From Tipula vernalis (Eukaryota; Arthropoda; Insecta; Diptera; Tipulidae), in NCBI GenBank assembly GCA_958295665.1, contig OY282560.1, positions 270,917,315-270,981,314 of the forward strand: 64,000 nt of DNA, read 5' to 3'. The translations under genes and the position numbers were made by a program. Positions 24,006 to 33,550 of this stretch are shown here, piece after piece (position 1 is the first letter of the stretch; every line of letters starts with the position of its first letter). Below the pieces are notes generated by a model. It made no database searches, was not told the DNA's origin, and worked only from the letters and a program-made list of their open reading frames with translations.

Positions 24006-24218
24006 TGTTTTGTATACGATAATTAATAAAATACTCGTTATTTTAATATTTAATTTTAGTTTCTTTTATTCATATATGTATGCTACACTCTACAAATAAC
24101 TTCTCTATCTATGACAGACACACATTTATGCTTGACGACGATGCCCGATATCCATGTCATACACTGCTGGTAGTTTCATAGTCCACTAGTTGGCAGCATA
24201 CATCATACATACAACACA
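24006..24218 (-). repeat. 3' LTR of the gypsy element
   Basis: 213 bp copy; in element orientation it starts TGTGTTGTATG and ends ATACAAAACA. It follows an AAGGGGGA purine tract. It holds ORF-sized stretches on neither strand. Confidence 0.93.
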
Positions 24219-24226
24219 TCCCCCTT
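24219..24226 (-). promoter_or_regulatory. Polypurine tract of the gypsy element
   Basis: AAGGGGGA on the minus strand directly precedes the 3' LTR, the site for plus-strand priming. Confidence 0.7.
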
Positions 24227-24332
24227 CTTTATTAATATTCTTCACAGATCCAATTTCTGAAGCGGCCTAACCGTTCGACCCGCTCTTGTTTGATACATAC
24301 TCGAATCATTTGGCACAGACTCGGCACCCCGC

Positions 24333-25090
24333 TCATTGCACTCTCACAATTTCCGGCCCTCTTCGACTTTCAACAGCTGTATCATCCAAACATAACATCG
24401 TCCTATTAAACCGCGGTTCAACCAATGTATTCCTCAAATGATTTGAGTTTCTGCGATATAACTTTTCATTTTCCTGTTTTATTACATAAGAACGTGGCTC
24501 TTCTCTTCTTTCTACAACTATTGCTGGAGACCACTGTTTACTTAACTGGTCCTGAACTATTACTTTATCTCCTTCAACAAAACTTGACTTATCCTTACCT
24601 GTTCTATCATAATTCTTTTTCGTAATTATTGCTCTCTCCATTAACGCTCTGTATGCCTCTCCATCAACTAACTTTGGTTGTAACATTTTCTTCCTTATCG
24701 GCAATTTTGTTCACAAATTACGTCCCTTTAATATTTGACTAGGTGTATACTCAACACCAGCTACTGGTGTTGCACGATATTCTAACAATACTTCGTATAT
24801 ATCCGGTTCATCATTGCTTTTCTTAATTATGTTTTTTGCAATTCCTACTGCTTTTTCCACAAGGCCATTAGACCTAGAATAATAGGGACTAGTATGTATT
24901 ACGGTGAAACCATAATTCCCAGCAAACATTCTAAAATCACGACTATTAAAGGGATTGTTATCACAAACGACTTATCTGGGTTTGCCAAGTACAGCAAACA
25001 ATTTAATAGATTCCATAACTATATCTTTCACCGATTTAGATCGCAATTTCACAACCTCTATTCATTTCATTTACTAAAATAATCGACTAT
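24333..25090 (-). pseudogene. gypsy integrase, C-terminal part (left of the Maverick)
   Basis: Continuation of the integrase whose N-terminal part is at 39364-39906. Next to the Maverick the minus strand reads IVDYFSK, the segment just after the first catalytic aspartate region, then a degraded DNNPF stretch (second D), RMFAGNYGFTVIHTSPYYSRSNGLVEKAVGIAK (catalytic E in the LVEKAV block, 24711-24929), a stop, and a C-terminal domain with KVIVQDQLSKQWSPAIVVERR (24333-24704). The stop near 24711 is one in-frame lesion. Confidence 0.85.
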
Positions 25091-25096
25091 GACCAG

Positions 25097-25686
25097 AGTA
25101 GTGTAAAGTGGATTGTCCTGGGCCAGCCGAAAAAGATTTTACACCAAACATTTTTTGCATGTAAATTACAACAACATAAACGTTTACGTATTTTTTTTAT
25201 ATGCATACTACACAGTGCAACCACAGTAACTAAATCTCTGTACAGTGCAATCAAAGTAACTAAACTCTTTAATAATGATAAAACATGTATAAATTCAACA
25301 AGAAAAATTCTTGGTCATCGACGAGAATCGAACTCGAGACTTTTGCATGGTAAGAAACTGTCTTAACCATCATACTACGAGCGAGATTGTAAATCATCAA
25401 CTATTTATGGTTTAAAAAAAAAATTCCGCATGTTCAGCGAAATAAAAAAATTACAATAATATAATAATACCCCTAAATGTCGATTACAAACTCTACACGC
25501 TTTAAAAATATTTTGTATACGATAATAATTTTTTTTTTAATTGAAATTAGATAGTGTAAAGTTATAATAATATTTTTTTTTTTTAATTCAACCTTGACAT
25601 TTCCGGAGAATGCATAACTGCATAGTTATAATAATATTTTATAATTTAACCTTGGCGTAAAATTTGCTGTAATGTACATAATGAAA
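25097..25686 (+). repeat. Left terminal inverted repeat of the Maverick
   Basis: Matches 38769-39357 in reverse complement almost base for base; the divergence begins after TAATGTACATAATGAAA. It contains a tRNA-like sequence (25312-25385, minus), a roughly 30 bp tandem pair starting CAGTGCAACCACAGTAACT and CAGTGCAATCAAAGTAACT (about 25216-25280), and a second direct pair of GTTATAATAATATTTT...TTCAACCTTG type (about 25559-25660). Confidence 0.95.
25312..25385 (-). ncRNA. tRNA-like sequence in the left TIR
   Basis: On the minus strand 74 nt have a tRNA layout: an A-box-like TAGTATGATGGTTA about 10 nt in, a B-box-like AGTTCGATTCT, and a 3' end ...ATGACCA. The T arm pairs at four of five positions, but the acceptor stem pairs at only three positions and the anticodon stem is poor, so it is not a functional tRNA gene. 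It could be a tRNA-derived Pol III promoter; a T-run follows the CCA. The right TIR carries the mirror copy. Confidence 0.5.
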
Positions 25687-25916
25687 ATTAGAAATATAGA
25701 ATATATAAGTGGTAGTTTTGATGTTATTTTGATGCATTTAATTAATAAACTTATACAACGTATTACTGTGTGGTGTAAAATTAAATACAATTTAAAATAT
25801 AAATTAATATTTTTTTGATTTACCTATTATTTTAAAATTAAAAGTGAAGTGATCGTAATCAATGTTGATCAATAAAAAAACAATATAAAAGTTAAGAAGT
25901 ACCTATTTGTGAAAAT

Positions 25917-26090
25917 ATTTGTGTAGTACCGAAAATTATAAACTAATTGTTATACAACTTTTAATTGTTAAATATTATAATTTAATCAATAATCTTTTTT
26001 TTGTGTTAGTGAACATTTATTTGTGTAGTACCTATAAACTAATTGTTATATTTACAACTTCTAAGTGTTAAATATTAGAAGTAAATCAAT
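25917..26090 (+). repeat. Diverged direct duplication upstream of polB
   Basis: Two related units, 25917-25990 and 26019-26090, both begin ATTTGTGTAGTACC and contain AAACTAATTGTTATA...GTTAAATATTA, ending in AATCAAT. They lie just inside the left TIR and upstream of polB, where its promoter must be. Confidence 0.7.
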
Positions 26091-26138
26091 TAATAAAATA
26101 AATAAAATTTTAAATACATAAGCGAAAAATTTTTTAAC

Positions 26139-26210
26139 GTAAGTTACAAATATACATTTATTTAAATTATATATAACGTTTTAACATATTATCTCTTTAT
26201 ATATTTTCAG
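26139..26210 (+). other. Candidate 72 nt intron in the polB 5' UTR
   Basis: A good donor (AAC|GTAAGT at 26139) and a pyrimidine-rich acceptor (TATATATTTTCAG ending 26210) lie 8 nt upstream of the polB start codon at 26218. Length and A/T content suit an insect mini-intron. No transcript evidence is available from sequence. Confidence 0.4.
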
Positions 26211-26217
26211 TTAAATC

Positions 26218-26994
26218 ATGAATAACTGTGAAGAATGCAACAAAATGTTTTCATCAAAAGACGTTTTAATTCGGCATTCAAAGGAGCAGCACCCTCAAGA
26301 TAACATGCTGTGTGAAGTGTGTGGCATCGTTTTCGGCAATAAACGAAAACTTGATTATCATAGCAAGAGGATGCATGTTACATCAGCCGTTAATAATCGC
26401 GAGAGGGTACATATTCCATCAAACTCAAGGACAGTTGTAGGAGCTGCCAAGAGAATCAAAATGGATGATGCACCTACTGATGACGTTTTATGTAGTAATT
26501 GCAATGTAAGTATTTCAAAAAAAATTTTATTTAATCATTATAAATCCTTACTTCATAAAAACAATTGTTTAAGGAACTATAGTGAGAATGATGAGAACAT
26601 CCAAATAATTAGCACTGCATTCAAGTCCCGAATAATTAGTTATAGGGTTTCAGATGTACCTATTAACTATATTAGTATAAATGATTTTATGTGTTCAATA
26701 AAACATAAAATAATTAAATTAATAGAGCTTCAAACAGAGTTATTTAAAGTTTGCAAAGTAAATTTTGAATTGTTTGGCTTATTCACTAAATTTGATTTAA
26801 AAGATGAAGCAAATGTTAGCTCATTAAAATCATTTAATACTAAAAATGCAATTTTAACGGAAGCTAGCGATTTGGATGAGATATTTTCTCAGCTTGTCTG
26901 CACCCTGAATACTCTGAGTGAGGAGTTTCAGGAGAAAGAGTCTGGATGGGCAATTGAAAAAGTATTGTTCATTGAAGTAAATTTTAACAAATAG
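26218..26994 (+). pseudogene. polB, N-terminal zinc-finger segment
   Basis: 258 residues with three C2H2-type zinc fingers in the first 120 residues, then a domain ending ESGWAIEKVLFIEVNFNK, a block that in family members leads straight into RGSSYIPLP. The frame is shared with 27001 onward; the TAG at 26992 is the only break. Confidence 0.85.
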
Positions 26995-27000
26995 AGTCCA

Positions 27001-29106
27001 ATGAGAGGGTCCTCTTACATACCTCTCCCAAAATGTATTAAAGATAAAAAGGCTATAATCAATGTACAAAATGCAGATCAAGCCTGCTTCGCCTGGTCAA
27101 TCATGGCTAGCAAATATCCTAATGTAAGAAAACCTCAACGGTGTAATTCATTTCCTCACTATAGTTCTATCTTAAATTTAGATAATATTAGTTTCCCCAT
27201 GCCTTTAAAAGATATCCCACAATTTGAAAGCCAGAATAATATAAGTGTAAATGTGTATAGTTTAGAAGGTAATCAAATTGTGGGACCTTTATATTATACA
27301 AAATCAAAAAAATCTCATCATGTTAATCTATTGTATATAGAAGATAGTGGAAATAGTCATTATTGCTATATAAAAAAATTAAATACCTTAGTAGGCAAAC
27401 AATTGTCAAAAAGAACTAATAAAAAATTTATTTGTGATGGTTGTTTAATATTTTTTAGAAATGAGGAAGGTTTAAATAATCATGTGCAATATGGTTGCAA
27501 TAGAATTAAATGTATTCTTCCTAATGAAGAAAATGACTTTTTAGAATTTAGTAATTATCGTCATAAATTACAAGTCCCATATGTGATATATTGTGATTTT
27601 GAAGCAATATTAAAACCAATTGATTCGTGTACTCTAAATCCTGAGATATCTTTTAGTGAAAATATTTTAAAACATGAACCCTACAGTTTTGCATATTACA
27701 TTAAATGTTCATATAATGACATTAAATCTAAATTTGTTACATACAGAGGTAATGATTGTGGGAAAATTTTCATTGATAAATTAAAACAAGATTTAGAAAT
27801 TATATACAACGAGCTACACGTAAATCGAAAAATGAAAAAACTTTCCTACACGGAGCAAGTAAATTATAATTTTTCAAATAAATGTCATATTTGTGATGGT
27901 GATTTTGATGATGATGAAAACTATAAAGTTAGGGATCATTGCTATTTAACAGGGAAATTTAGAGGTGCTGCACATGTTAAATGTAATTTAAATTATAAAA
28001 TAGCTGATTTCGTTCCAATATTTTGTCACAATTTAAGTGGCTATGATTCTCATTTTATTATAAAAGAATTAGGGTTTGATACTGAACAGATAGATTTAAT
28101 CGCTCAGAATAAGGAACGATATATATCATTCACAAAACATTTTAAAATTAGTGAGCATAAAAAAATTAAATTAAGGTTTGTAGATTCATTTAAATTTATG
28201 GCAGTTAGCATTGACAAACTATCTAATAATCTTAATGACTCTCAATTCAAAGAAGTTAGAAAGAGTTTTTCTAATCATACTGAATTTAACCTTATAAAGA
28301 AAAAAGGAGTTTTCCCCTATGATTATCTAGATAGTTTCAAAAAGTTAGATGAAACTCAATTACCACCTAAAAATAATTTTTATAATAAATTACTAAATTG
28401 TGATATTTCTGACGATCAATATAACCATGCTTTAAATGTTTGGGAAACATTTCAATGTAAAAGTTTAGGTGAATATTCTGACTTATATTTAAAATCAGAT
28501 GTTCTTATTTTGGCGGATATATTTGAAAATTTTCGAAATGTTTGCATGAAAACGTACGGTCTTGACCCGGCTCATTATTTTACATCTCCTGGTTTAAGTT
28601 GGGATGCAATGCTTAAGTTTACAAAAATCAAATTAGAATTGCTTAAAGATATAGACATGGTAAATTTTATTAGGAAAGGTATTCGAGGTGGTTTAGCTCA
28701 GTGTTCAAAACGATATGCAAGAGCAAATCACAAATATATGAAAAATTATAATAAGGAAATGGATTCTAATTTTCTTGTTTATTTAGATGCCAACAATCTA
28801 TATGGATGGGCCATGAGTCAATCACTACCGTATGCTAATTTCAGATTTCTTGATTCATCGGAATTAGATAAATTTGATATTAATGCTCTGACAGATAATG
28901 AATCAGGCATAGGTTATATTCTTGAAGTTGATTTAGATTATCCGAGCCATCTACATAAACAACATAATGATTTACCATTTTGTATGGAAAACATAAAACC
29001 CTTATACCAAAGCTCAAAAGAAAATAAATTAATTGCTAATCTACAACCTAAACAGGAATATGTTATTCATCAGAAAAATTTGAAAGACTGTCTTATAAGG
29101 GATTAA
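27001..29106 (+). pseudogene. polB, exonuclease and palm segment
   Basis: 701 residues that hold the 3'-5' proofreading exonuclease (ExoI-III motifs) and polymerase motif A, as detailed for the whole gene. The zinc-binding HNH/endo-VII-like insert (about residues 295-333) is characteristic of insect Mavericks. It ends at the frameshift. Confidence 0.92.
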
Positions 29107-29153
29107 TATTAAAAAAAATACATAGAGTTTTAAAGTTTAGCCAAAAACCATGG

Positions 29154-30041
29154 TTGAAATCTTATATTGATTTAAATACAGATCTTCGTACAAAAGCTCA
29201 AAATTCTTTTGAAAAAGATTTGTATAAATTAAAGAATAATAGTGTTTTCGGAAAAACAATAGAAAATGTTGAAAAAAGAACCGATATAAGATTATCAACA
29301 CATTGGGAAAATCTAGGTAACAAATTTGGTGCTAATACTTTAATTAGCAAACCTAATTTTCATTCATCCTCGATATTTGATGAAAATTTGGTTGCTATTC
29401 AAATGAGCCGATTATCTATTACGTACAATAAACCTATTTATGTGGGTTTCTGTGTTTTAGAATTATCTAAAACTCTAATGTATAATTTTCATTATGATTA
29501 TATTAAGACAAAATACAATGATAACGCAACACTTTTATATACTGATACAGACTCATTAATTTATGAAATTCAAACTATAGATTTTTACAAAGATATAAAA
29601 CCTGATTTAAATGAGAAATTTGATACTTCAGATTATTCTCCTAACAACTTATATAATTTCCCATTAGTAAATAAAAAGGTTTTAGGTATGTTTAAAGATG
29701 AATGTTGTGGAAAAATCTTAACAGAGTTTGTTGGAATCAGGGCAAAATCATATAGTTTGAACCTTGAAGATGATAATGAAATTATCAAGAAAATCAAAGG
29801 AATAAAAAAAAATGTTGTTTCTGATTCTATATCATTAAATGATTTTAAAAATTGTTTGAATAAAAATGTTAATGTAATTAGATCACAAATACATTTTAGA
29901 AGTATTAGACACAACCTATACACGCAATTGACAAACAAATTAGCGCTATCAAATTTCGATGATAAACGATTTGTAATTCCAAATTCATACAAAACTTTGG
30001 CATGGGGTAATAATGAAATTGATAATTTCTATTTTACTTAG
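29154..30041 (+). pseudogene. polB, C-terminal palm and thumb segment
   Basis: 295 residues with motif B (NSVFGKT) and motif C (YTDTDSL), followed by the thumb. The coding frame is open upstream to about 29095, before the first Met at 29154, so this Met is not a natural start. It terminates at 30041 with no nearby extension. Confidence 0.92.
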
Positions 30042-30283
30042 TTATAAATAACATATTTTATATTTCTTAAATATATATGTAATACATTTAATGCCTTACA
30101 ATTTTAATTAAATTTAGAATAGTAATAATTAATAGGTTTATATTTTAAAATAATTATAATTGTATGTATAGTATATGAAAATTTGTTTATTTATATGTAA
30201 AACAATATATTAGTTCTTTAAAATAAATAATTAATAATAATAATAATAATAATTAATTTTAAAATAAAAAACACTAGAATATT
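30042..30283. other. Convergent intergenic gap of the Maverick
   Basis: AT-rich gap between the 3' ends of polB (plus) and integrase (minus), with TAA/AATAAT repeats at about 30230-30255 and AATAAA-type signals for either strand. No ORF. Confidence 0.5.
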
Positions 30284-31204
30284 TTAAATAATATCGTTTT
30301 TATTTATCCATGAGTTATGAGATGATCCAAAACCGAGCCATTTAACATAAACTTTGCTACCTTTCTTCTTCAAGATTTTCTCTACGAGGTAAGTATCAGG
30401 ATGATTTGTCTTTTGGAGCTCTTTTTCATAAAACCTGCCAGATATTAGCTGTCCCTTCTAATCCTCAAGTAAATACGTCACAGGAAACTTATTGTTAATA
30501 CTGATAACTTTAAATATTTCAGTAGTCCAATTTGGTGTACAACCTTTTTCGAAAACGGTTTTAAATTTGCTAACTCGAACGAAATCGCCAACTTTAAATT
30601 TATTTTTCTGCATTAACTTAGGATATGTATAAACATGTTTTAAAAGTTGTTGTTCATTTGCCACAGTAACCTCTGCAGGTGCTAATTTAATTGTCCTATG
30701 TTTTTTGTTGTTGTAATCTTTCACTAAGTTTTTTAAAATATTTACCCACTTGTAAGATCCTTGAAGACTAAACTTCCTCCACATATGTTCCTTCAGAGTT
30801 CTATTAAATCTTTCTACTATACATGCTTTTATTGGGCTAAATGTTGAGTAATGGTTAATACTTTTCTGTTTCACAAGCTGTCTGAAATCTTTATTATAGA
30901 ATTCAGTTCCCATATCTGTTTGTAGATTCCTTGGTATTCTTTTACTCTCATTGAAAATTTTTGTTAAAGCATCAACAATCACCTGTGATGTTTTGTTCTT
31001 TAGAGGTTCTACCCAAGCAAATTTAGAAAAAGCATCGATTACAGTTAGAAGATATTTAAAACCAGCATTTTCTTTTGCATAGGGAATCATTTCCACAAGA
31101 TCTGCCTGCCATAAGTCATCAATACCCTTAATTTTAACATGTCTGCGTATAAAATTTTTACGTGCCGGCTTATGCAATTCATTGACTATTTGAAAGCGAC
31201 TCAT
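30284..31204 (-). pseudogene. Maverick integrase (retroviral type, chromodomain), one stop
   Basis: Inserts the element. 30458-31204 encodes 248 residues with a DDE core: D in LWQADLVEM, D in LQTDMGTEFYN and E in ACIVERFNRTLK, 33 residues after the second D. A TAG at 30458-30460 ends the ORF, but the same frame continues to 30284 with a chromodomain-like tail (DTYLVEKILKKKGSKVYVKWLG...SWI). Without the stop the protein would be about 300 residues, near the family norm. A TATA-like sequence lies about 55 bp upstream of the ATG. The stop may remove only chromatin targeting. Confidence 0.9.
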
Positions 31205-31520
31205 TTTATATATGTGGTCGAAGTATTAATGAAAGCTTATGAACTTTGGATTGTTATATATAAAATAATTTTTCCACATAATATTTGGGATTTATTTAAA
31301 GCGAAAGATATCTAAGATTATGATCACTGCAACATTCAACAAAATGAATGAGTTAATAATTTAAATCTAGAACATCATAAATGCTAGTTGGTTTGTTCAC
31401 AGCGTTGATAACAGTGAAGAAGCGGAGTCGAAACACCATTTTAAGATTGTTTTGAAATGAAATTAAATACGTTTTCTAAATAAGTTTATATAATATTGTT
31501 TTATTTATTTATTTATTTAT
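31205..31520. other. Maverick intergenic gap with TTTA repeats
   Basis: About 315 bp without an ORF; a (TTTA)n run of six units lies at about 31501-31524. Holds the integrase promoter. Confidence 0.5.
31254..31263 (-). promoter_or_regulatory. TATA-like sequence upstream of integrase
   Basis: TTATATATAACAATCC on the minus strand, about 50 bp before the integrase ATG at 31204. One of several TATA boxes at a similar distance from Maverick genes. Confidence 0.5.
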
Positions 31521-31877
31521 TTATACAAAATGCACATTATATTTATCTAATTTCACCATAATTAAGTGATCTTTACATAAATTGCTTAAATTTTGAACTT
31601 CCATTTCATTAAAAACGTTGAATCGCTCCGGCATAAATATAATGTTCTCCTCTGTCTCTATTAGGATTTTCACCCCATATCTAGTGTTGACTGATTTTAC
31701 TTCTTGCACCACATAGTTTCTAGCCACCTCCAGATCTTCAAATTTTATTATTGTTTTCTCTGCAAACCTTTCCACGTTATTGAGTTTTTCTATAAGTTGT
31801 TTTCGAATATCCATGGTTGGTTGATTGTTAACAATCCTATGCTTACTCTCAGACTGATGATTTTCAAAGAAACTCAC
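31521..31877 (-). CDS. Maverick orphan protein, 118 aa
   Basis: Intact small acidic-basic mixed protein with no signal peptide or membrane segment. The middle reads VKSVNTRYGVKILIETEENIIFMPERFN, a beta-rich pattern that reminds me of small OB-fold-like proteins found near insect DNA elements and viruses, but I cannot name a family with certainty. It is divergent from the BIR gene across a 440 bp repeat-containing gap, and co-oriented with integrase. Confidence 0.6.
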   Translation of the reverse strand: MSFFENHQSESKHRIVNNQPTMDIRKQLIEKLNNVERFAEKTIIKFEDLEVARNYVVQEVKSVNTRYGVKILIETEENIIFMPERFNVFNEMEVQNLSNLCKDHLIMVKLDKYNVHFV

Positions 31878-31920
31878 TATAATTTATACTAATTAGTAAT
31901 TATGGTTTAATATGACTTTT

Positions 31921-32200
31921 AAACACGCGCGTGGTATCAAGTAACATTCAATGATTTCAACAACCATATCAGCAAAATAGAGACCATAAACATGTTTAAT
32001 CATGTTTAACCACACAGATTAAATTTGCTTTCTTAGAAACAATTGCCCTCGTATCACGTTGCATCCTATGATTTCAACAACCACATCAGCAAAAAAAAAA
32101 AAAAAAAAAGAGACAATAAAGAAACATGTTTAATCATGTTTAATCATGTTTAATCATACATATTAAATTTGCTATCTTAAAAACAATTTAAAGACAAGTA
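31921..32200. repeat. Direct duplication in the divergent promoter region
   Basis: Two diverged units of about 120-140 bp: 31930-32043 and 32047-32192. Each contains ATGATTTCAACAACCA, a stretch ending GAGACnATAAA, then CATGTTTAAT repeats (two in the first, three in the second) and TTAAATTTGCTnTCTTA. It lies between the divergent 118-aa gene and the BIR gene. Confidence 0.75.
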
Positions 32201-32246
32201 AACACGTGACCTCTAGGATGGCCTCATTTAAAACTATTCAAGAGTT

Positions 32247-32253
32247 TATATAG
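32247..32253 (+). promoter_or_regulatory. TATA-like sequence upstream of the BIR gene
   Basis: GTTTATATAGACTCAGT, with TATATAG 65 bp before the ATG at 32318 and an initiator-like ACTCAGT at 32254. The direction agrees with the BIR gene. Confidence 0.5.
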
Positions 32254-32317
32254 ACTCAGTAAAGACTTGAACATTACATGAATCAGGTGTGAAAAGTCCA
32301 AAAAAAAAAAAAAAAAA

Positions 32318-32710
32318 ATGGAATGTGAAAGAGAAAACCTTATCGAAATGGATTCAGTACATCGAGAGGAAAATGGAGATACATGTGGTTTATATGGCTT
32401 AAACGGTGGTATGAACAAGATACAGAATCGATTAAAATCATTCAAGAAGTTGTGGAACAAATGGATCATTGATCCATTACAACTATCTCGAGCTGGATTT
32501 TATTACACAGGTGTAGGCGACTGCATCAAGTGTTTCAACTGTAAAGGAGTTCTCGAAGATTGGAATATCACCTATGAAATATGGACAGAACATGCATTTT
32601 GGTTTCCCACATGTCAACACGTTAGAAACATCAAGGGTGAAGTGTTTATTGATAACATCCAAAACAAATGGAATCAAGAGGGTGTAATTCATTGTAAAAA
32701 TAATATTTAA
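32318..32710 (+). CDS. BIR-domain (IAP-like) protein in the Maverick
   Basis: 130 residues with a single baculoviral IAP repeat, about residues 38-102. It starts RLKSF..LW, has the AGFYYTGVGD turn, and zinc ligands C72, C75, H92 and C99 in perfect CX2CX16HX6C spacing; the W82, W89 and FPTC positions also match. There is no RING, CARD or second BIR, so it would act by binding rather than as a ubiquitin ligase. BIR proteins of insects and their DNA viruses block caspases or bind their antagonists; whether this one does is inference. It is the only plus-strand gene in the right two-thirds, has its own TATA-like sequence, and looks less AT-rich than its neighbours, suggesting capture from a host or virus. 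ORF intact. Confidence 0.88.
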   Translation: MECERENLIEMDSVHREENGDTCGLYGLNGGMNKIQNRLKSFKKLWNKWIIDPLQLSRAGFYYTGVGDCIKCFNCKGVLEDWNITYEIWTEHAFWFPTCQHVRNIKGEVFIDNIQNKWNQEGVIHCKNNI

Positions 32711-32751
32711 GAAATAAAAAATAGATTTCAAAAAGTATAAATTGTTTTTAT

Positions 32752-33495
32752 TCATTTATTTTTGTTTGTACGAATACAAAGATCATTTATTATTTTTTGC
32801 TTACATAAAACTGGTATTTCATTGAACAATCTTGAATAATTAAAATAGTTATATCCTGTTACTGGTGGTATAAAAAAATCCTGTATTTGTAGAGAATGTG
32901 TTTTCCGATCGACACATTTTGCTAAGTATAAAAAGTAATAATTAGCGACATCAGTCCATACTGCCTCGCTCCAGATAATAATTGATTGCAAAAATGATGA
33001 TAAAGATGAGCAGCGTTCCCATTCTTTGGAATTTAAAACGAGTTTCTTCCCACCACTCGTAAACAAAATGCGTCTTTCATTATTTCTACTGGTTAGCTTT
33101 ACATCACAATTTCCATTCGTTTTTGGTAATTCAGCAAAGGAAATGTTATTTACACAACTGAAGTGATTTTTTATTGTTTGTAAATTATTGAAAATTGTAG
33201 TCGTCCACATTTCAGCACTTAGTGTATGAAACATTGTGTTTTTGAATAAGATTATAGTAGTTTTAAAAGTGTTAACATCATAACCAATGTTGAGATAACA
33301 TGTATGTTGATCATTTAAAAAATATGTATGAGACAACAATAAATTAGGTATGGTCACCATCTTTTTTTTAATTATATTATTAACGCTTTTTACTTTAAAC
33401 ATATTATTTGGGTTTAAAGGCAAATGTAAACTAGCTTTTGATAAAAAAACAGCTTTCCTATTTATACCCTTCAAGAGTTGCACTATCTCTTTCAC
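32752..33495 (-). CDS. Maverick orphan protein, 247 aa
   Basis: Intact ORF with a positively charged N terminus and no signal or clear membrane segment. Around residues 140-165 it reads RRILFTSGGKKLVLNSKEWERC, which weakly recalls PC4-like single-strand DNA-binding proteins (a beta strand followed by SxEW), but the match is short and I do not assign it. Convergent with the BIR gene (40 bp apart); it follows the protease in the minus-strand cluster, 55 bp downstream. Confidence 0.6.
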   Translation of the reverse strand: MKEIVQLLKGINRKAVFLSKASLHLPLNPNNMFKVKSVNNIIKKKMVTIPNLLLSHTYFLNDQHTCYLNIGYDVNTFKTTIILFKNTMFHTLSAEMWTTTIFNNLQTIKNHFSCVNNISFAELPKTNGNCDVKLTSRNNERRILFTSGGKKLVLNSKEWERCSSLSSFLQSIIIWSEAVWTDVANYYFLYLAKCVDRKTHSLQIQDFFIPPVTGYNYFNYSRLFNEIPVLCKQKIINDLCIRTNKNK

Positions 33496-33550
33496 ACATA
33501 CAAATCATCTCATCTCTTGGTTCTTCTTGTCGATGAACTAAAATAACCAG

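Larger units (their letters stand above)
26218..30041 (+). pseudogene. polB: Maverick protein-primed DNA polymerase B, broken
   Basis: Replicates the linear element by protein priming. The first part (26218-26994) has three C2H2 fingers (CEECNKMF, CEVCGIVF, CSNCNVSI) and an N-terminal domain. The second (27001-29106) has an endonuclease-VII-like CHIC...DHCYLTG...C motif, ExoI DFEAIL (about residue 199), ExoII HNLSGYDSHF, ExoIII YSDLYLKSD, and palm motif A YLDANNLYG. The third (29154-30041) has motif B KNNSVFGKT and motif C YTDTDSL with the catalytic aspartates. Breaks: a TAG at 26992-26994, in frame with what follows, and a one-base shift between about 29085 and 29100. All catalytic residues I can place are present, so decay is recent. 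The start at 26218 is just downstream of a likely splice acceptor. Confidence 0.93.

Noticed and set aside
25312..25385. Genuine tRNA gene
   Set aside because: Acceptor and anticodon stems do not pair; called tRNA-like instead.
32224..32469. Minus-strand 81-aa ORF over the BIR gene
   Set aside because: Phe/Ser/His-rich shadow of the BIR coding strand and poly-A run.
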